A stretch of 64,000 nt of DNA. Origin: Cupriavidus oxalaticus. GTDB lineage: Bacteria; Pseudomonadota; Gammaproteobacteria; Burkholderiales; Burkholderiaceae. The position numbers and the translations under genes are program-made. Below are positions 25,373 through 33,953 of the stretch, in pieces (the first letter of the stretch is position 1; every line of letters starts with the position of its first letter). Under the pieces are notes generated by a model that saw only the letters and a program-made list of their open reading frames with translations, was not told where the DNA came from and made no database searches. The stretch covers positions 930,001-994,000 of the forward strand of contig NZ_CP069812.1 of assembly GCF_016894385.1 (NCBI RefSeq), read 5' to 3'.

Positions 25373-26218
25373 TTATTTCTGCGCGGTCTGCGCCTTGTAG
25401 TTCGGGAAGAACAGCTGTTCCCCTTCCACCTTGTAACTGGCGATCGCGTCCTGCCCTTCCTTCGACGTGACCCACTCCATCAGCTTCATCGCATCCCCAT
25501 AGTTGGTGCCCGGGTGCCTGGCCGGATTGACCGCGATGATCCCGTACGGGTTGAACATCTTCGGGTCGCCCTCGATGGCGATGGCCAGGCCGGTCTTGGC
25601 GCGGTAGGCGCCGTAGGTGGCGCGGTCTGACAGCGTGTAGCCCGGCATCTGCGCGGCCATGGTCAGTACCTCGCCCATGCCCAGGCCGGCACTGACGTAC
25701 CACGGCTTGCCCTTGGGCTCGATGCCGATTTCTTTCCAGTACTCCTTCTCCATCACGTCGGTGCCGGAGTTGTCGCCGCGCGAGATGAACTTGCTGCCGC
25801 TGCCCGACAGCTTGCGGAAGCCGGCGAGCACGTCCTTGCCGCCCTTCAGGCCGGCCGGGTCGTTGGCCGGGCCGACCACGATGAAGTCGTTGTACATCAC
25901 GTCGCGCCGGTTGACGCCGTAGCCGGCGGCGACGAAGGCGTCTTCCATCTTGCGGGCGTGGACCAGCAGCACGTCGACGTCGCCCATCTCGCCCATTTTC
26001 ATCGCCTTGCCGGAGCCGACGGCGATCACCTTGACGCTGACGCCGGACTTCTGCTCAAAGCGGGGCAGCAGGTACTTCAACAAGCCGGAGTTGTCGGTGC
26101 TGGTGGTGGTGGCGAGCTTCAGTTCGCCGGCGTGCGCGGCCGACATCAGGACCACGCAGGCGGCGGCGGTGGCGCGGCGCAGGTGGCGGAACGGGCTGGA
26201 GGTGTGGCGCGGCTGCAT
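25373..26218 (-). CDS. tupA: Periplasmic tungstate/molybdate-binding protein (TupA type)
   Basis: A 281-residue periplasmic ABC solute-binding protein. A signal peptide covers about the first 30 residues (cleavage near SAAHAGE). The mature protein starts ELKLATTTSTDNSGLLKYLL; TTTSTDNSGLL is the oxyanion-binding signature of TupA tungstate-binding proteins. The central segment FISRGDNSGTDVMEKEYW is also family-typical. No permease or ATPase gene adjoins it, as the next gene on this strand side is a convergent LysR gene, so its ABC partners must lie elsewhere or be absent. It is divergent from a ModE-like regulator, fitting metal control. Tungstate versus molybdate preference is not decided by sequence. 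Confidence 0.9.
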   Translation of the reverse strand: MQPRHTSSPFRHLRRATAAACVVLMSAAHAGELKLATTTSTDNSGLLKYLLPRFEQKSGVSVKVIAVGSGKAMKMGEMGDVDVLLVHARKMEDAFVAAGYGVNRRDVMYNDFIVVGPANDPAGLKGGKDVLAGFRKLSGSGSKFISRGDNSGTDVMEKEYWKEIGIEPKGKPWYVSAGLGMGEVLTMAAQMPGYTLSDRATYGAYRAKTGLAIAIEGDPKMFNPYGIIAVNPARHPGTNYGDAMKLMEWVTSKEGQDAIASYKVEGEQLFFPNYKAQTAQK

Positions 26219-26233
26219 GGGGAACCCATTGAG

Positions 26234-26253
26234 TTATGTTTTAATGGACATAA
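26234..26253. promoter_or_regulatory. Palindromic site between tupA and the ModE-like gene
   Basis: TTATGT and ACATAA form a perfect 6-bp dyad around an 8-base AT-rich centre, 16 bases before the tupA start. It resembles the dyads bound by ModE-type regulators and is well placed to repress tupA. The assignment to the adjacent regulator is inference. Confidence 0.6.
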
Positions 26254-26360
26254 TTGCCTTTCCCTACAGGACTCGGGGAGAATGCAGCGAAAGACAATAA
26301 AACAGGGGTGTTCATTGTGATCCAGCGGAATTTCAGATGTAAATATGAAGCGAGGAACAT

Positions 26361-27458
26361 ATGACGTTCGGCTTTGACCTGTTTCCGGTCATTGCGCCGG
26401 ACGACAACCCGCGCGCCAACGACAAGGTGTTCCAGTTGCTCAAGGCCGTGCGCGAGACCGGCTCGCTGCACCGGGCCGCGCGCGAGATCGGCCTGTCCTA
26501 CCGCCATGCCTGGGGGGTGATGCGCACATGGGAGGAAATGCTGGGCCGCTCCATGCTCGACATGGAGCGGGGCCGCGGCGCATCGCTGACGCGTTTTGGC
26601 GAGCGGCTGCTGCGCGCCGAGCTGCGCCTGCGCGAGTCGGTCGAACCGGTGGTGCAGAAGGCCATGGCGGATTTCATCGCCGAGCTCGACGATGCCCAGC
26701 AGCCGCAATCGTGCGTCCATTTCACCGGCAGCCATGACCCGGCCGTGGAAGTGCTGGCTGCCGCGCTCGGCCAGGCGGTCGCGCCGTTGCAGCTGGACAC
26801 GGTGTTCTGCGGCAGCGTGGAAGGGCTGGTATGCCTGCAGGAGCGGCAGTCGGAGCTGGCGGGCTTCTACGTCTCGCCGGTGCAGACGGCGGGATCTGTG
26901 GCGCATGTGACCCTGCGCAAGTGGCTGCGGCCGGCCTCGGTGCGGCTGCTGCGCCTGGCGTGGCGCGAGCAGGGGCTGATCGTGGCGCCGGAGCTGGCGC
27001 GCGAGATCCGCGACCTGCGCGACCTGGTGCGCACCCAGGCGCGTTTCGTCAACCGCCAGCGCAGTTCGGGCACGCGCATGCTGTTCGACCAGTTGCTGGC
27101 GGCACAGGGCCTGTACCAGGACCAGGTCGCCGGCTATGACGAAACCGAGTTCAGCAACGAGAAGGTGGCTGAGGCGGTGCATGGCGGCCGCGCCCAGGTT
27201 GGCTTCGGGCTGCGCATGAACGCCGAAAGTCACGGCCTGGCCTTCGTGCCGCTGACGCGCGAGGCTTACTACCTGGCGCTGCGCAAGAACGACCAGACCG
27301 CCGGCTGGATGGCGGCGCTGCTGGCCTTGCTGGCCGATCCGGCGTTCGCAAAACGCATCGAGGCGCTGCCCGGCTACGCCATGGCCGAGCCGGCCGGGGT
27401 GCTGACGCCGCAGGAAGCGCTGCCCTGGTTCGGGCCGGACGGCAAGGAGGGCACCTGA
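26361..27458 (+). CDS. ModE-like transcriptional regulator with C-terminal substrate-binding-like domain
   Basis: A 365-residue regulator. Residues 20-95 form the LysR-type winged HTH characteristic of ModE (VFQLLKAVRETGSLHRAARE, LSYRHAWGVMRTWEEMLGR). The C-terminal two thirds (about 110-340) resemble the PBP-like domain found beside molybdate regulators and in molybdopterin synthesis proteins; RQRSSGTRMLFDQLL and GYDETEFSNEKVAEAV are its clearest parts. No TOBE/MOP repeats are seen, so ligand sensing probably uses the PBP-like domain. It is divergent from tupA and close to the xdh operon, whose product needs molybdenum. The ribosome binding site is GAGGAACAT just before the ATG. Confidence 0.87.
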   Translation: MTFGFDLFPVIAPDDNPRANDKVFQLLKAVRETGSLHRAAREIGLSYRHAWGVMRTWEEMLGRSMLDMERGRGASLTRFGERLLRAELRLRESVEPVVQKAMADFIAELDDAQQPQSCVHFTGSHDPAVEVLAAALGQAVAPLQLDTVFCGSVEGLVCLQERQSELAGFYVSPVQTAGSVAHVTLRKWLRPASVRLLRLAWREQGLIVAPELAREIRDLRDLVRTQARFVNRQRSSGTRMLFDQLLAAQGLYQDQVAGYDETEFSNEKVAEAVHGGRAQVGFGLRMNAESHGLAFVPLTREAYYLALRKNDQTAGWMAALLALLADPAFAKRIEALPGYAMAEPAGVLTPQEALPWFGPDGKEGT

Positions 27459-27583
27459 GCGGCGGGCCGGGCGGCAGGAGCGGATGATGGGCTGGATGGC
27501 GGGCGCGCTGCCCGCCCGCTCCGCTCGTATTACACTCCTTGCCAGGGCGTGCCCCGCGCACGCCCGGCCTTGCAAGGAGCAAC

Positions 27584-28192
27584 ATGCTGGAAACCGCCGC
27601 GCTGGCCGCGGGCATGTCCTGGGCCAGCGGTTTTCGCCTCTATCTCGCCGTGTTCGCCGCCGGCGTGCTGGCACGCCTGGGCTGGCTGGAGCTGCCCCCC
27701 GGGCTGCAGCCGCTGGAATCCTGGTGGGTGATCGGCGTGGCCGCGGTGCTGGCCGTGGCCGAGTTCATCGCCGACAAGGTGCCGGGCTTCGACTCGGTCT
27801 GGGACGGCATCCATACCTTCGTGCGCATCCCCGCCGGCGCGATCCTGGCGGCCGCCGCGTTCGGCCAGCTCGACCCGCAGTGGATGGTGGCGGCCGGCCT
27901 GATCGGCGGCACGCTGGCCGGCACCGCGCATGCGGCCAAGGCCGGCACGCGAGTCTTGATCAACGTCTTGCCGGAACCGTTTTCCAACTGGACGGCCTCA
28001 TTCACCGAGGACATGACCGCGATCGGCAGCCTGCTGCTGGCGTTTTTCCTGCCGGTGGTGTTCCTGGTGGTGCTGGTGCTGTTCCTGGTGGCCGCCATCT
28101 GGCTGCTGCCCAGGCTGTGGCGCGGCGTGCGCCGGCTGCATGCCACGCTGCGCGGCGGCAGCGCGCGGCCGGGGCGGCCGGGACCGCCCTAG
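27584..28192 (+). CDS. DUF4126-type membrane protein
   Basis: A 202-residue inner-membrane protein of unknown function. It has about five hydrophobic segments (for example SGFRLYLAVFAAGVLARLG, WWVIGVAAVLAVAEFIADK and a long C-terminal helix FFLPVVFLVVLVLFLVAAI). The D-K-V-P-G-F-D-S-V-W-D motif after the second helix, and the Gly/Ala-rich AGLIGGTLAGTAHAAKAG segment, are typical of DUF4126 proteins. The ATG at 27584 has AAGGAGCAAC upstream. It follows the ModE-like gene and precedes the large ABC permease, with no sign of shared function. Confidence 0.8.
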   Translation: MLETAALAAGMSWASGFRLYLAVFAAGVLARLGWLELPPGLQPLESWWVIGVAAVLAVAEFIADKVPGFDSVWDGIHTFVRIPAGAILAAAAFGQLDPQWMVAAGLIGGTLAGTAHAAKAGTRVLINVLPEPFSNWTASFTEDMTAIGSLLLAFFLPVVFLVVLVLFLVAAIWLLPRLWRGVRRLHATLRGGSARPGRPGPP

Positions 28193-28321
28193 CGCCTTGC
28201 CGTTCACGCCGGACTGCATTCCGGACCGTATCCCTGGTCCCTGGCTTTCCGACCGACCCGAGGCGCACCGGCGCCACGCGCAATATCCGAACAAACAACC
28301 GAACAGCTAACCGAACAACCG

Positions 28322-30943
28322 ATGCCCCCCGAGTCCGCCATCGACGCCCCGACCACCAACGCCAGTCCCGCCGCCGGCGCGAACACCGCACAAGCAGGCA
28401 GGTTTTCCGCCTGGCGCCAGGCGCTGCGCATGGCGCGCCGCGACTGGCTCGCCGGCGAGCTTTACCTGCTGCTGTTCGCGCTGGTGCTGGCGGTGGCGGC
28501 GCTGTCCAGCGTCGGCTTCATGGCCGACCGCATGCGGCTGGGGCTGGAGCGCGATGCGCGGCAGATGATCGCCGCAGACGTGCTGCTGGTCTCGGACCAT
28601 CCTTTCGACGCCGCCTTCGCGCAGCGTGCCGGGAAGCAGGGTCTGGCCGTGGCGCAGACGGTAACCTTTCCGAGCATGGCCACCGGCATCGGCAAGCCGC
28701 GCCCGGCCGGGGCCGACGCGCCCAGCCAGCTGGCCGCGCTCAAGGCTGTGACCGACGGCTATCCGCTGCGCGGCAAGCTCAGGGTGACCAACGCGCCGGG
28801 CACGCCGGACGCGCCCGCCGAAGGCATTCCGGCGCCGGGCACGGTATGGGTCGACGAAGCGCTGCTGGGCGCGCTCGGCGTGAGCGTGGGCGATGCGCTG
28901 CAGCTCGGCAGCCGCACCTTCCGCATCGACCGCATCATCACGCAGGAGATGGACCGCGGCACGGGCTTCATGAACTTCGCGCCGCGCGTGCTGATGCCGC
29001 TGTCGGACCTTGACGGCACCGGCCTGATCGGCTGGGGCAGCCGCGTGACCTACCGGCTGCTGGTGGCCGGCCCGGACGCCGCCGGGGCCGCGTACCAGAA
29101 ATGGGCGCAGGATGAAATCGGCCGCCGCAAGCTGCGCAACACCCGCATCGAGTCGCTCGAATCCGGCCAGCCGCAGATGCGCGCCACGCTCGACCGGGCC
29201 GAGCGCTTCCTGTCGCTGGTGGCGGTGCTGTCGTCGATGATCGCGGCGGTGGCGATCGCGATGTCGGCGCGCCGCTACATGCAGCGCCATACCGATGCCT
29301 GCGCGGTCTACAAGTGCCTGGGGCTGTCGCGCGGGCAGATCCTGCGCGCGTTCGGGCTGGAATTCCTGCTGGTCGGTGCGGCCGGCGCGCTGGCCGGGGT
29401 GCTGATCGGCTACGTGGCGCACTACGGGCTGCTGCTGTCGCTGGGCGGGCTGCTCAAGGTGTCGTTGCCGCAGCCGTCGGCGCTGCCGGCGGTGGTGGGG
29501 GTGCTGGCGGGGCTGGTGCTGCTGACGGGGTTTGCGTTGCCGCCGCTGCTGGCGCTGACGCGCGTGGCGCCGCTGCGGGTGCTGCGCCGGGATATCGGGT
29601 TGCCGCCGGTATCGGCGTGGATTGCGTACGCGCTCGGCCTGGGTGCCTTCGTCGCGCTGCTGCTGGTGGCGGCGCGCGACCTGCGGCTCGGGCTGACCAC
29701 CGCGGGCGGCTTCGTCGGTGCGGGCGTGGTGTTCGGCCTGCTGGCGCTGGGGCTGCTCACGCTGCTGTCGCGCCTGCTGCGCGGGCGCCTGCGCGGCGCC
29801 GCGTCGATGGGCTGGCGCTTCGCGCTGGCGGTGCTGGAGCGCCGCCGCGGCGTCACCGTGCTGCAGACCGTGGCGCTGGCGGTGGGGCTGATGGCGCTGC
29901 TGCTGCTCGGCATGACCCGCAACGACCTGGTCGATTCGTGGCGCAGCGCCACGCCGGCCGACGCGCCCAATCGCTTCATCATCAATATCCAGCCCGACCA
30001 GCGCGAGCCGCTGCGCACGATGCTGGCCGGCGCGGGCATCAAGGACCTGCTTTATCCGATGGTGCGCGGGCGCCTGACCCATATCGGCGAGCGTGCGATC
30101 CAGGCCGGCAGCTTCGAGGACGGCCGCGCGCGCAACCTGGTCGAGCGCGAATTCAACCTGTCCTATACCGATGTGCTGCCGGAGGGCAATCGCGTGATCG
30201 CCGGGCGGTGGTCCGACGGCAGCGCCGGCGCCGACGCGGGCGCCTCGGTGGAGGAGGGCATCGCCAAGACGCTGGGAATCCGCCTCGGCGACACCCTGCG
30301 CTTCGACGTGGCCGGCCAGGCGGTGCAGGCGCGCGTGACCTCGTTGCGCAAGCTCGACTGGGGCTCGATGCGGGTCAATTTCTTCGTGATCCTGCCGCCG
30401 GCGGCGATGCAGGGCATGCCCGAGACCTATATCACCTCGTTCCACCTGCCCGCGGCCAGCGCGGCGCTGGGTAACCGGCTGATCGCGGCCTTCCCCAACA
30501 TCACGGTGGTCAATACCGACATGATCCTGCGCCAGATCCAGGACATCCTGGACCAGGTGATCGCGGCGGTGGAGTTCCTGTTTATCTTCACGCTGGCTGC
30601 CGGGGTCACGGTGCTGTACGCGGCGCTGTCCGGCGCGCGCGACGAGCGCATGCGCGACGCCGGCCTGCTCAAGGCGCTGGGGGCGTCGGCGGCGCTGGTG
30701 CGGCAGACCCAGTACGCCGAGTTCCTGGTGGTCGGCGGGCTGGCCGGCTTGCTGGCGAGCCTGGGCGCGATCGCGGTGGGCTGGGGGCTGTCGCAGTTCG
30801 TCTTCGACTTCCCGTACCGCTTTAATGCATGGATCGTGCCGGTCGGCGTGGTTTCTGGCATGCTGTGCGCTTTTGCCGGCGGCTGGCTGAGCCTGCGCGA
30901 AGTGCTGCGCCAGCCGGCGCTGGCGACCTTGCGTGACGCCTGA
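28322..30943 (+). CDS. FtsX-type ABC transporter permease (YbbP-like)
   Basis: An 873-residue inner-membrane permease of the MacB/FtsX superfamily. After an N-terminal helix (LAGELYLLLFALVLAVAAL) a large extracytoplasmic domain follows, then two FtsX blocks of three to four helices each (about residues 295-445 and 745-860), plus a central pair of helices. This is the layout of YbbP-type permeases, thought to export or extract lipids or hydrophobic compounds together with a YbbA-type ATPase. No ATPase gene is adjacent, so the partner must be encoded elsewhere. Three CCGAACA direct repeats lie just before the start. The truncated haemoglobin gene follows closely. Confidence 0.85.
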   Translation: MPPESAIDAPTTNASPAAGANTAQAGRFSAWRQALRMARRDWLAGELYLLLFALVLAVAALSSVGFMADRMRLGLERDARQMIAADVLLVSDHPFDAAFAQRAGKQGLAVAQTVTFPSMATGIGKPRPAGADAPSQLAALKAVTDGYPLRGKLRVTNAPGTPDAPAEGIPAPGTVWVDEALLGALGVSVGDALQLGSRTFRIDRIITQEMDRGTGFMNFAPRVLMPLSDLDGTGLIGWGSRVTYRLLVAGPDAAGAAYQKWAQDEIGRRKLRNTRIESLESGQPQMRATLDRAERFLSLVAVLSSMIAAVAIAMSARRYMQRHTDACAVYKCLGLSRGQILRAFGLEFLLVGAAGALAGVLIGYVAHYGLLLSLGGLLKVSLPQPSALPAVVGVLAGLVLLTGFALPPLLALTRVAPLRVLRRDIGLPPVSAWIAYALGLGAFVALLLVAARDLRLGLTTAGGFVGAGVVFGLLALGLLTLLSRLLRGRLRGAASMGWRFALAVLERRRGVTVLQTVALAVGLMALLLLGMTRNDLVDSWRSATPADAPNRFIINIQPDQREPLRTMLAGAGIKDLLYPMVRGRLTHIGERAIQAGSFEDGRARNLVEREFNLSYTDVLPEGNRVIAGRWSDGSAGADAGASVEEGIAKTLGIRLGDTLRFDVAGQAVQARVTSLRKLDWGSMRVNFFVILPPAAMQGMPETYITSFHLPAASAALGNRLIAAFPNITVVNTDMILRQIQDILDQVIAAVEFLFIFTLAAGVTVLYAALSGARDERMRDAGLLKALGASAALVRQTQYAEFLVVGGLAGLLASLGAIAVGWGLSQFVFDFPYRFNAWIVPVGVVSGMLCAFAGGWLSLREVLRQPALATLRDA

Positions 30944-30968
30944 GCGGCGCCATGTCCTTGAGTTTGTG

Positions 30969-31397
30969 ATGAGTACTGAATCCAATCAACAATCCGGCAA
31001 CGCCGACGGCACCCCTGAGGTCACGGCGTTCGAGCTGGTCGGCGGCGAGGCGCGCGTGCGCGAGCTGGTCGACCGCTTCTACGACCTGATGGACCTCGAA
31101 ACCCAGTTTGCCGGGCTGCGCGCGATCCACCCGCCTTCGCTGGAAGGCTCGCGCGACAAGCTGTTCTGGTTCCTGTGCGGCTGGCTGGGCGGTCCCAACC
31201 ACTTTATCGAGCGCTTCGGCCATCCGCGCCTGCGCGCGCGCCACATGCCGTTCGAGATCGGCATCAGCGAGCGTGACCAGTGGATGCGCTGCATGGCATT
31301 GGCGATGCAGGACGTCGGCCTGCCCGAGGACCTGCAGCTGCGCCTGATGCAGGCGTTCTTCCAGACCGCCGACTGGATGCGCAACGTGGCGCGCTGA
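30969..31397 (+). CDS. Group 2 truncated haemoglobin
   Basis: A 142-residue 2-over-2 globin, which binds oxygen or nitric oxide and is often linked to redox or nitrosative stress. The family patterns are clear: ELVGGEARVRELVDRFYDLM at the N-terminus, FWFLCGWLGGPNHFIERFGH with HPRLRARHMPF (proximal His region), and the group-2 Trp in ERDQWMRCM. I chose the ATG at 30969. It starts 25 bases after the permease gene and is followed by the DUF924 gene, so it may be co-transcribed with both. Confidence 0.92.
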   Translation: MSTESNQQSGNADGTPEVTAFELVGGEARVRELVDRFYDLMDLETQFAGLRAIHPPSLEGSRDKLFWFLCGWLGGPNHFIERFGHPRLRARHMPFEIGISERDQWMRCMALAMQDVGLPEDLQLRLMQAFFQTADWMRNVAR

Positions 31398-31450
31398 AGC
31401 CACACTGAAGCGCCTGCCTTCCCCTTTTCACCGCGAAAGAATCGCCGCCC

Positions 31451-32047
31451 ATGTCCGTGCAACTGCCTGAAGCTGCCTGCCGCGTGCTCGACTTCTGGTT
31501 CGACCAGCCCGCTTCGGCGGCCTGGAATACCGCGCGCCCCGCATGGTTCACCAAGTCGGATGACTTCGACGCCCGGATCCGCGCGCACTTCCTGTCTGAC
31601 TGGCAGGTCGCCAGCGAGGGCGCACCGGATGACTGGTCAGTCACGCCCGCAGGCGCCTGCGCGCGCGTGGTGCTGCTGGACCAGTTCCCGCGCAACATGT
31701 TCCGCAACGACCCGCGCAGCTTCGGCACCGATGCGCAGGCGCTGGCGCTGGCCAGGCGCATCGTCGCGACCGGCATGGACCGTGCGCTGCCGACCGACTA
31801 CCACCGCATGTTCTGCTACATGCCGTTCGAGCATTCGGAAGTGCTGGAGGACCAGGACGAGGCGGTGCGGCTGATGACGCAGCTGCGCGAGTCCAGTGGC
31901 GGGAAGGTGGATGGGGTGGAGTGGGCCGACAAGCACCGCGAGATCATCGCGCGCTTTGGCCGCTTCCCGCACCGCAACGCGGTGCTGGGCAGGCCGGGCA
32001 CGGCGGAGGAACTGGCGTTCCTGCAGCGGCCGGGCTCGTCGTTCTAG
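31451..32047 (+). CDS. DUF924 family protein
   Basis: A 198-residue soluble protein of the DUF924 family, function unknown; the fold is reported as TPR-like. Family motifs VLDFWF near the N-terminus, LLDQFPRNMFRNDPRSFGTD in the middle, and FCYMPFEHSE with a late GRFPHRNAVLGR are all present, and length is typical. It follows the haemoglobin gene at 53 bases and converges with the LOG-family gene. Confidence 0.9.
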   Translation: MSVQLPEAACRVLDFWFDQPASAAWNTARPAWFTKSDDFDARIRAHFLSDWQVASEGAPDDWSVTPAGACARVVLLDQFPRNMFRNDPRSFGTDAQALALARRIVATGMDRALPTDYHRMFCYMPFEHSEVLEDQDEAVRLMTQLRESSGGKVDGVEWADKHREIIARFGRFPHRNAVLGRPGTAEELAFLQRPGSSF

Positions 32048-32083
32048 GCGCGGCAGGAGCCGCGCCGGGCGGACATCAGGTCA

Positions 32084-32668
32084 TCAGGTCTTGTCGCGGG
32101 CCTGCTGCCACTTGTCCACGCGCACGCGCGGCGCGGCGGCCAGCTGGTCCAGCAGCGTGCCGGGCAGGTCCGCCACATGCAGCAGGTCGGCATGCACCTG
32201 CTTCAGGAACCCTTCCTGCACGGCATGGCCGAGAAAGCCCAGCATGCCGTCATAGAAGCCGCCGACATTGAGCAGTCCCACCGGCTTGTCGTGGTAGCCC
32301 AGCTGCAGCCAGGTGAAGGTCTCGAACAGCTCTTCGAAGGTGCCCACGCCGCCGGGCATGGCGATGAAGGCATCGGAACGGTCGGCCATCATCTGCTTGC
32401 GCTCGTGCATGTTGCGCACCACGTGCAGCTCGGTCAGGCCGCGGTGGCCCACTTCCTTCTGCATCAGCGCTTCCGGGATGATGCCGATGACGGTGCCGCC
32501 GTGTTCCAGCACCGCGTCGGCCACGGTCCCCATCAGGCCGACCTTGCCGCCGCCATAGACCAGCGCCAGGCCGCGTTCGGCCAGCGTGCGGCCGAGCAGG
32601 TGCGCACCCTCGGCATATTCGGGGCGGTTGCCGGGGCTGGAGCCGCAATAGACGCAGACGGATTTCAC
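32084..32668 (-). CDS. LOG-family protein (cytokinin riboside 5'-monophosphate phosphoribohydrolase-like)
   Basis: A 194-residue Rossmann-fold enzyme that cleaves nucleoside 5'-monophosphates to a base and ribose 5-phosphate. It shows the N-terminal [31 protein letters not shown], and the catalytic [13 protein letters not shown] motif (PGGxGTxxE). The start is a GTG at 32668, overlapping the TetR stop codon as GTGA with AAAGGAAAAG just upstream, which implies translational coupling. In bacteria the natural substrate is often unknown. Being in an operon with a TetR regulator suggests its expression responds to a small ligand. Confidence 0.9.
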   Translation of the reverse strand: MKSVCVYCGSSPGNRPEYAEGAHLLGRTLAERGLALVYGGGKVGLMGTVADAVLEHGGTVIGIIPEALMQKEVGHRGLTELHVVRNMHERKQMMADRSDAFIAMPGGVGTFEELFETFTWLQLGYHDKPVGLLNVGGFYDGMLGFLGHAVQEGFLKQVHADLLHVADLPGTLLDQLAAAPRVRVDKWQQARDKT

Positions 32669-33366
32669 TTCTTTTCCTTTGCCGCCTCGGCGGCCGTCCT
32701 GGACGCCGCGTAGTCGCGGGCCAGCTGATCGAACGCCGCGCGCGCGCGCCCGCGCAGGTAGGGCGCGAGGATCGAGAAGATGTGGTAGCTCGAGCCATGC
32801 AGGTAGCCGCGGATCTGCTCGGCATCGTTGTACTGGCGCGGATGCTGCACGAACTGGAACGACAGCCAGTAGGTGGCGATCACCACCATGTTGGTGCAGA
32901 TCGCCTCGACCTGCTCGGGCGTGGCTTCCATCTCGCCGTCTTCCAGGAACTGCCGGCAGATCTCGTGCGCAAAGCGCTGCTTCTGCTCCACGATGCGCTT
33001 GAAGTTGGTCTCCAGCATCCGGTTGCGCGCCAGCAGGTCGTTGATGTCGCGATACAGGAAGCGGTAGTTCCACAGGAACTCGGACATGTACTGCAGGTAG
33101 CCCCAGCTCTCGTCCAGGGTCGCCTTGTGGTCGTCCGGCATCTTCAGGCGGCGCTCCATCTCCTGCTCGAAGCGAACGAAGATGGAGTTGATGATGTCGT
33201 CCTTGTTGCGGAAGTGGTAATAGAGATTGCCGGGGCTGATCTCCATGGCTTCCGCGATTGTCGTGGTGGTGACGTTCGGTTCGCCGACTTCGTTGAACAG
33301 GCGCAGCGAGACGTCGAGGATGCGGTCCCTGGTGCGGCGGGGGCCGGTTTGCGGTTTCGGTTCCAT
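32665..33366 (-). CDS. TetR-family transcriptional regulator
   Basis: A 233-residue repressor. The HTH is at residues 12-58 ([48 protein letters not shown]); the C-terminal region fits the TetR_C ligand domain seen in regulators of lipid or envelope genes ([19 protein letters not shown]). The start is the ATG at 33366. A CGATCG-GT-CGATCG repeat 20 bases upstream may be its own operator. Its stop overlaps the LOG-family start by four bases. Confidence 0.9.
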   Translation of the reverse strand: MEPKPQTGPRRTRDRILDVSLRLFNEVGEPNVTTTTIAEAMEISPGNLYYHFRNKDDIINSIFVRFEQEMERRLKMPDDHKATLDESWGYLQYMSEFLWNYRFLYRDINDLLARNRMLETNFKRIVEQKQRFAHEICRQFLEDGEMEATPEQVEAICTNMVVIATYWLSFQFVQHPRQYNDAEQIRGYLHGSSYHIFSILAPYLRGRARAAFDQLARDYAASRTAAEAAKEKK

Positions 33367-33385
33367 GGGCGTCCGGGCGGTCGGT

Positions 33386-33399
33386 CGATCGGTCGATCG
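33386..33399. promoter_or_regulatory. CGATCG-GT-CGATCG site in front of the TetR gene
   Basis: Two CGATCG palindromes are separated by two bases, within a longer run of CGGT/CGAT repeats. The position, 20 bases before the TetR start, suits autorepression. It could also be simple sequence without function. Confidence 0.4.
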
Positions 33400-33470
33400 G
33401 TGAATCGTGGCAGGGTAGCGATTATAAGCAATCGGCCCGGCGCGCCCCCGGATGGCCCCTCGTCCGGCGT

Positions 33471-33953
33471 TCAGCCCGCCAGCGCGCGGACCCAGCGCGC
33501 CACGTGGGGGCCGGCAATGGCAAGCCAGGTGCCGCCGCACAGCACCAGCGCCAGCAGCACCGCGGCGCTGCCGAAGTCCTTGGCGCGCTTGGACAGGCTG
33601 TGGCGTTCCAGCGAGATCCGGTCGATCGCCGCCTCGACGCTGGAGTTGAGCAACTCCACGATCAGCACCACCAGCAGCGTGCCGAGCAGCAGGATGCGCT
33701 CGACCACCCCGACCGGCAGCAGGAAGGCGCATGGCGCCAGGATCGCCACCAGCGTCAGCTCCTGGCGGAATGCGCTTTCCTCCAGCACCGCGTAGCGCAG
33801 GCCGGACAGCGAGTTGATGGCGGCGCGCCAGGCGCGTGCCAGGCCGCGGTTGCTCTTGTGGGGGTTCTGCTCGATCGTGTAGTCAGCGCTCTGGGCTGCC
33901 GGCGGCCTCTGCAGGGGCGGGTCGGACGGCAGTTCCGGATGGGGTTTCGGCAT
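33471..33953 (-). CDS. dgkA: Diacylglycerol kinase
   Basis: Phosphorylates diacylglycerol to phosphatidate in the inner membrane, recycling lipid released during envelope synthesis. The 160-residue protein has the family signatures EESAFRQELTLV, VELLNSSVEAAIDRISLERH and KRAKDFGSAAVLLAL, with three membrane helices. The ATG at 33953 gives a 36-residue Pro/Gln-rich extension before the conserved NPHKSNRGLARAW. That ATG lies inside the preceding glycosyltransferase gene (71-base overlap); a later non-ATG start nearer the conserved region is possible. Transcription is probably shared with the glycosyltransferase and phosphoesterase genes upstream. Confidence 0.9.
   Translation of the reverse strand: MPKPHPELPSDPPLQRPPAAQSADYTIEQNPHKSNRGLARAWRAAINSLSGLRYAVLEESAFRQELTLVAILAPCAFLLPVGVVERILLLGTLLVVLIVELLNSSVEAAIDRISLERHSLSKRAKDFGSAAVLLALVLCGGTWLAIAGPHVARWVRALAG

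Noticed and set aside
26219..27458. tup/mod ABC permease or ATPase genes near tupA
   Set aside because: Neither strand encodes a matching membrane or ATPase protein here; the neighbours are regulators and a DUF4126 protein.
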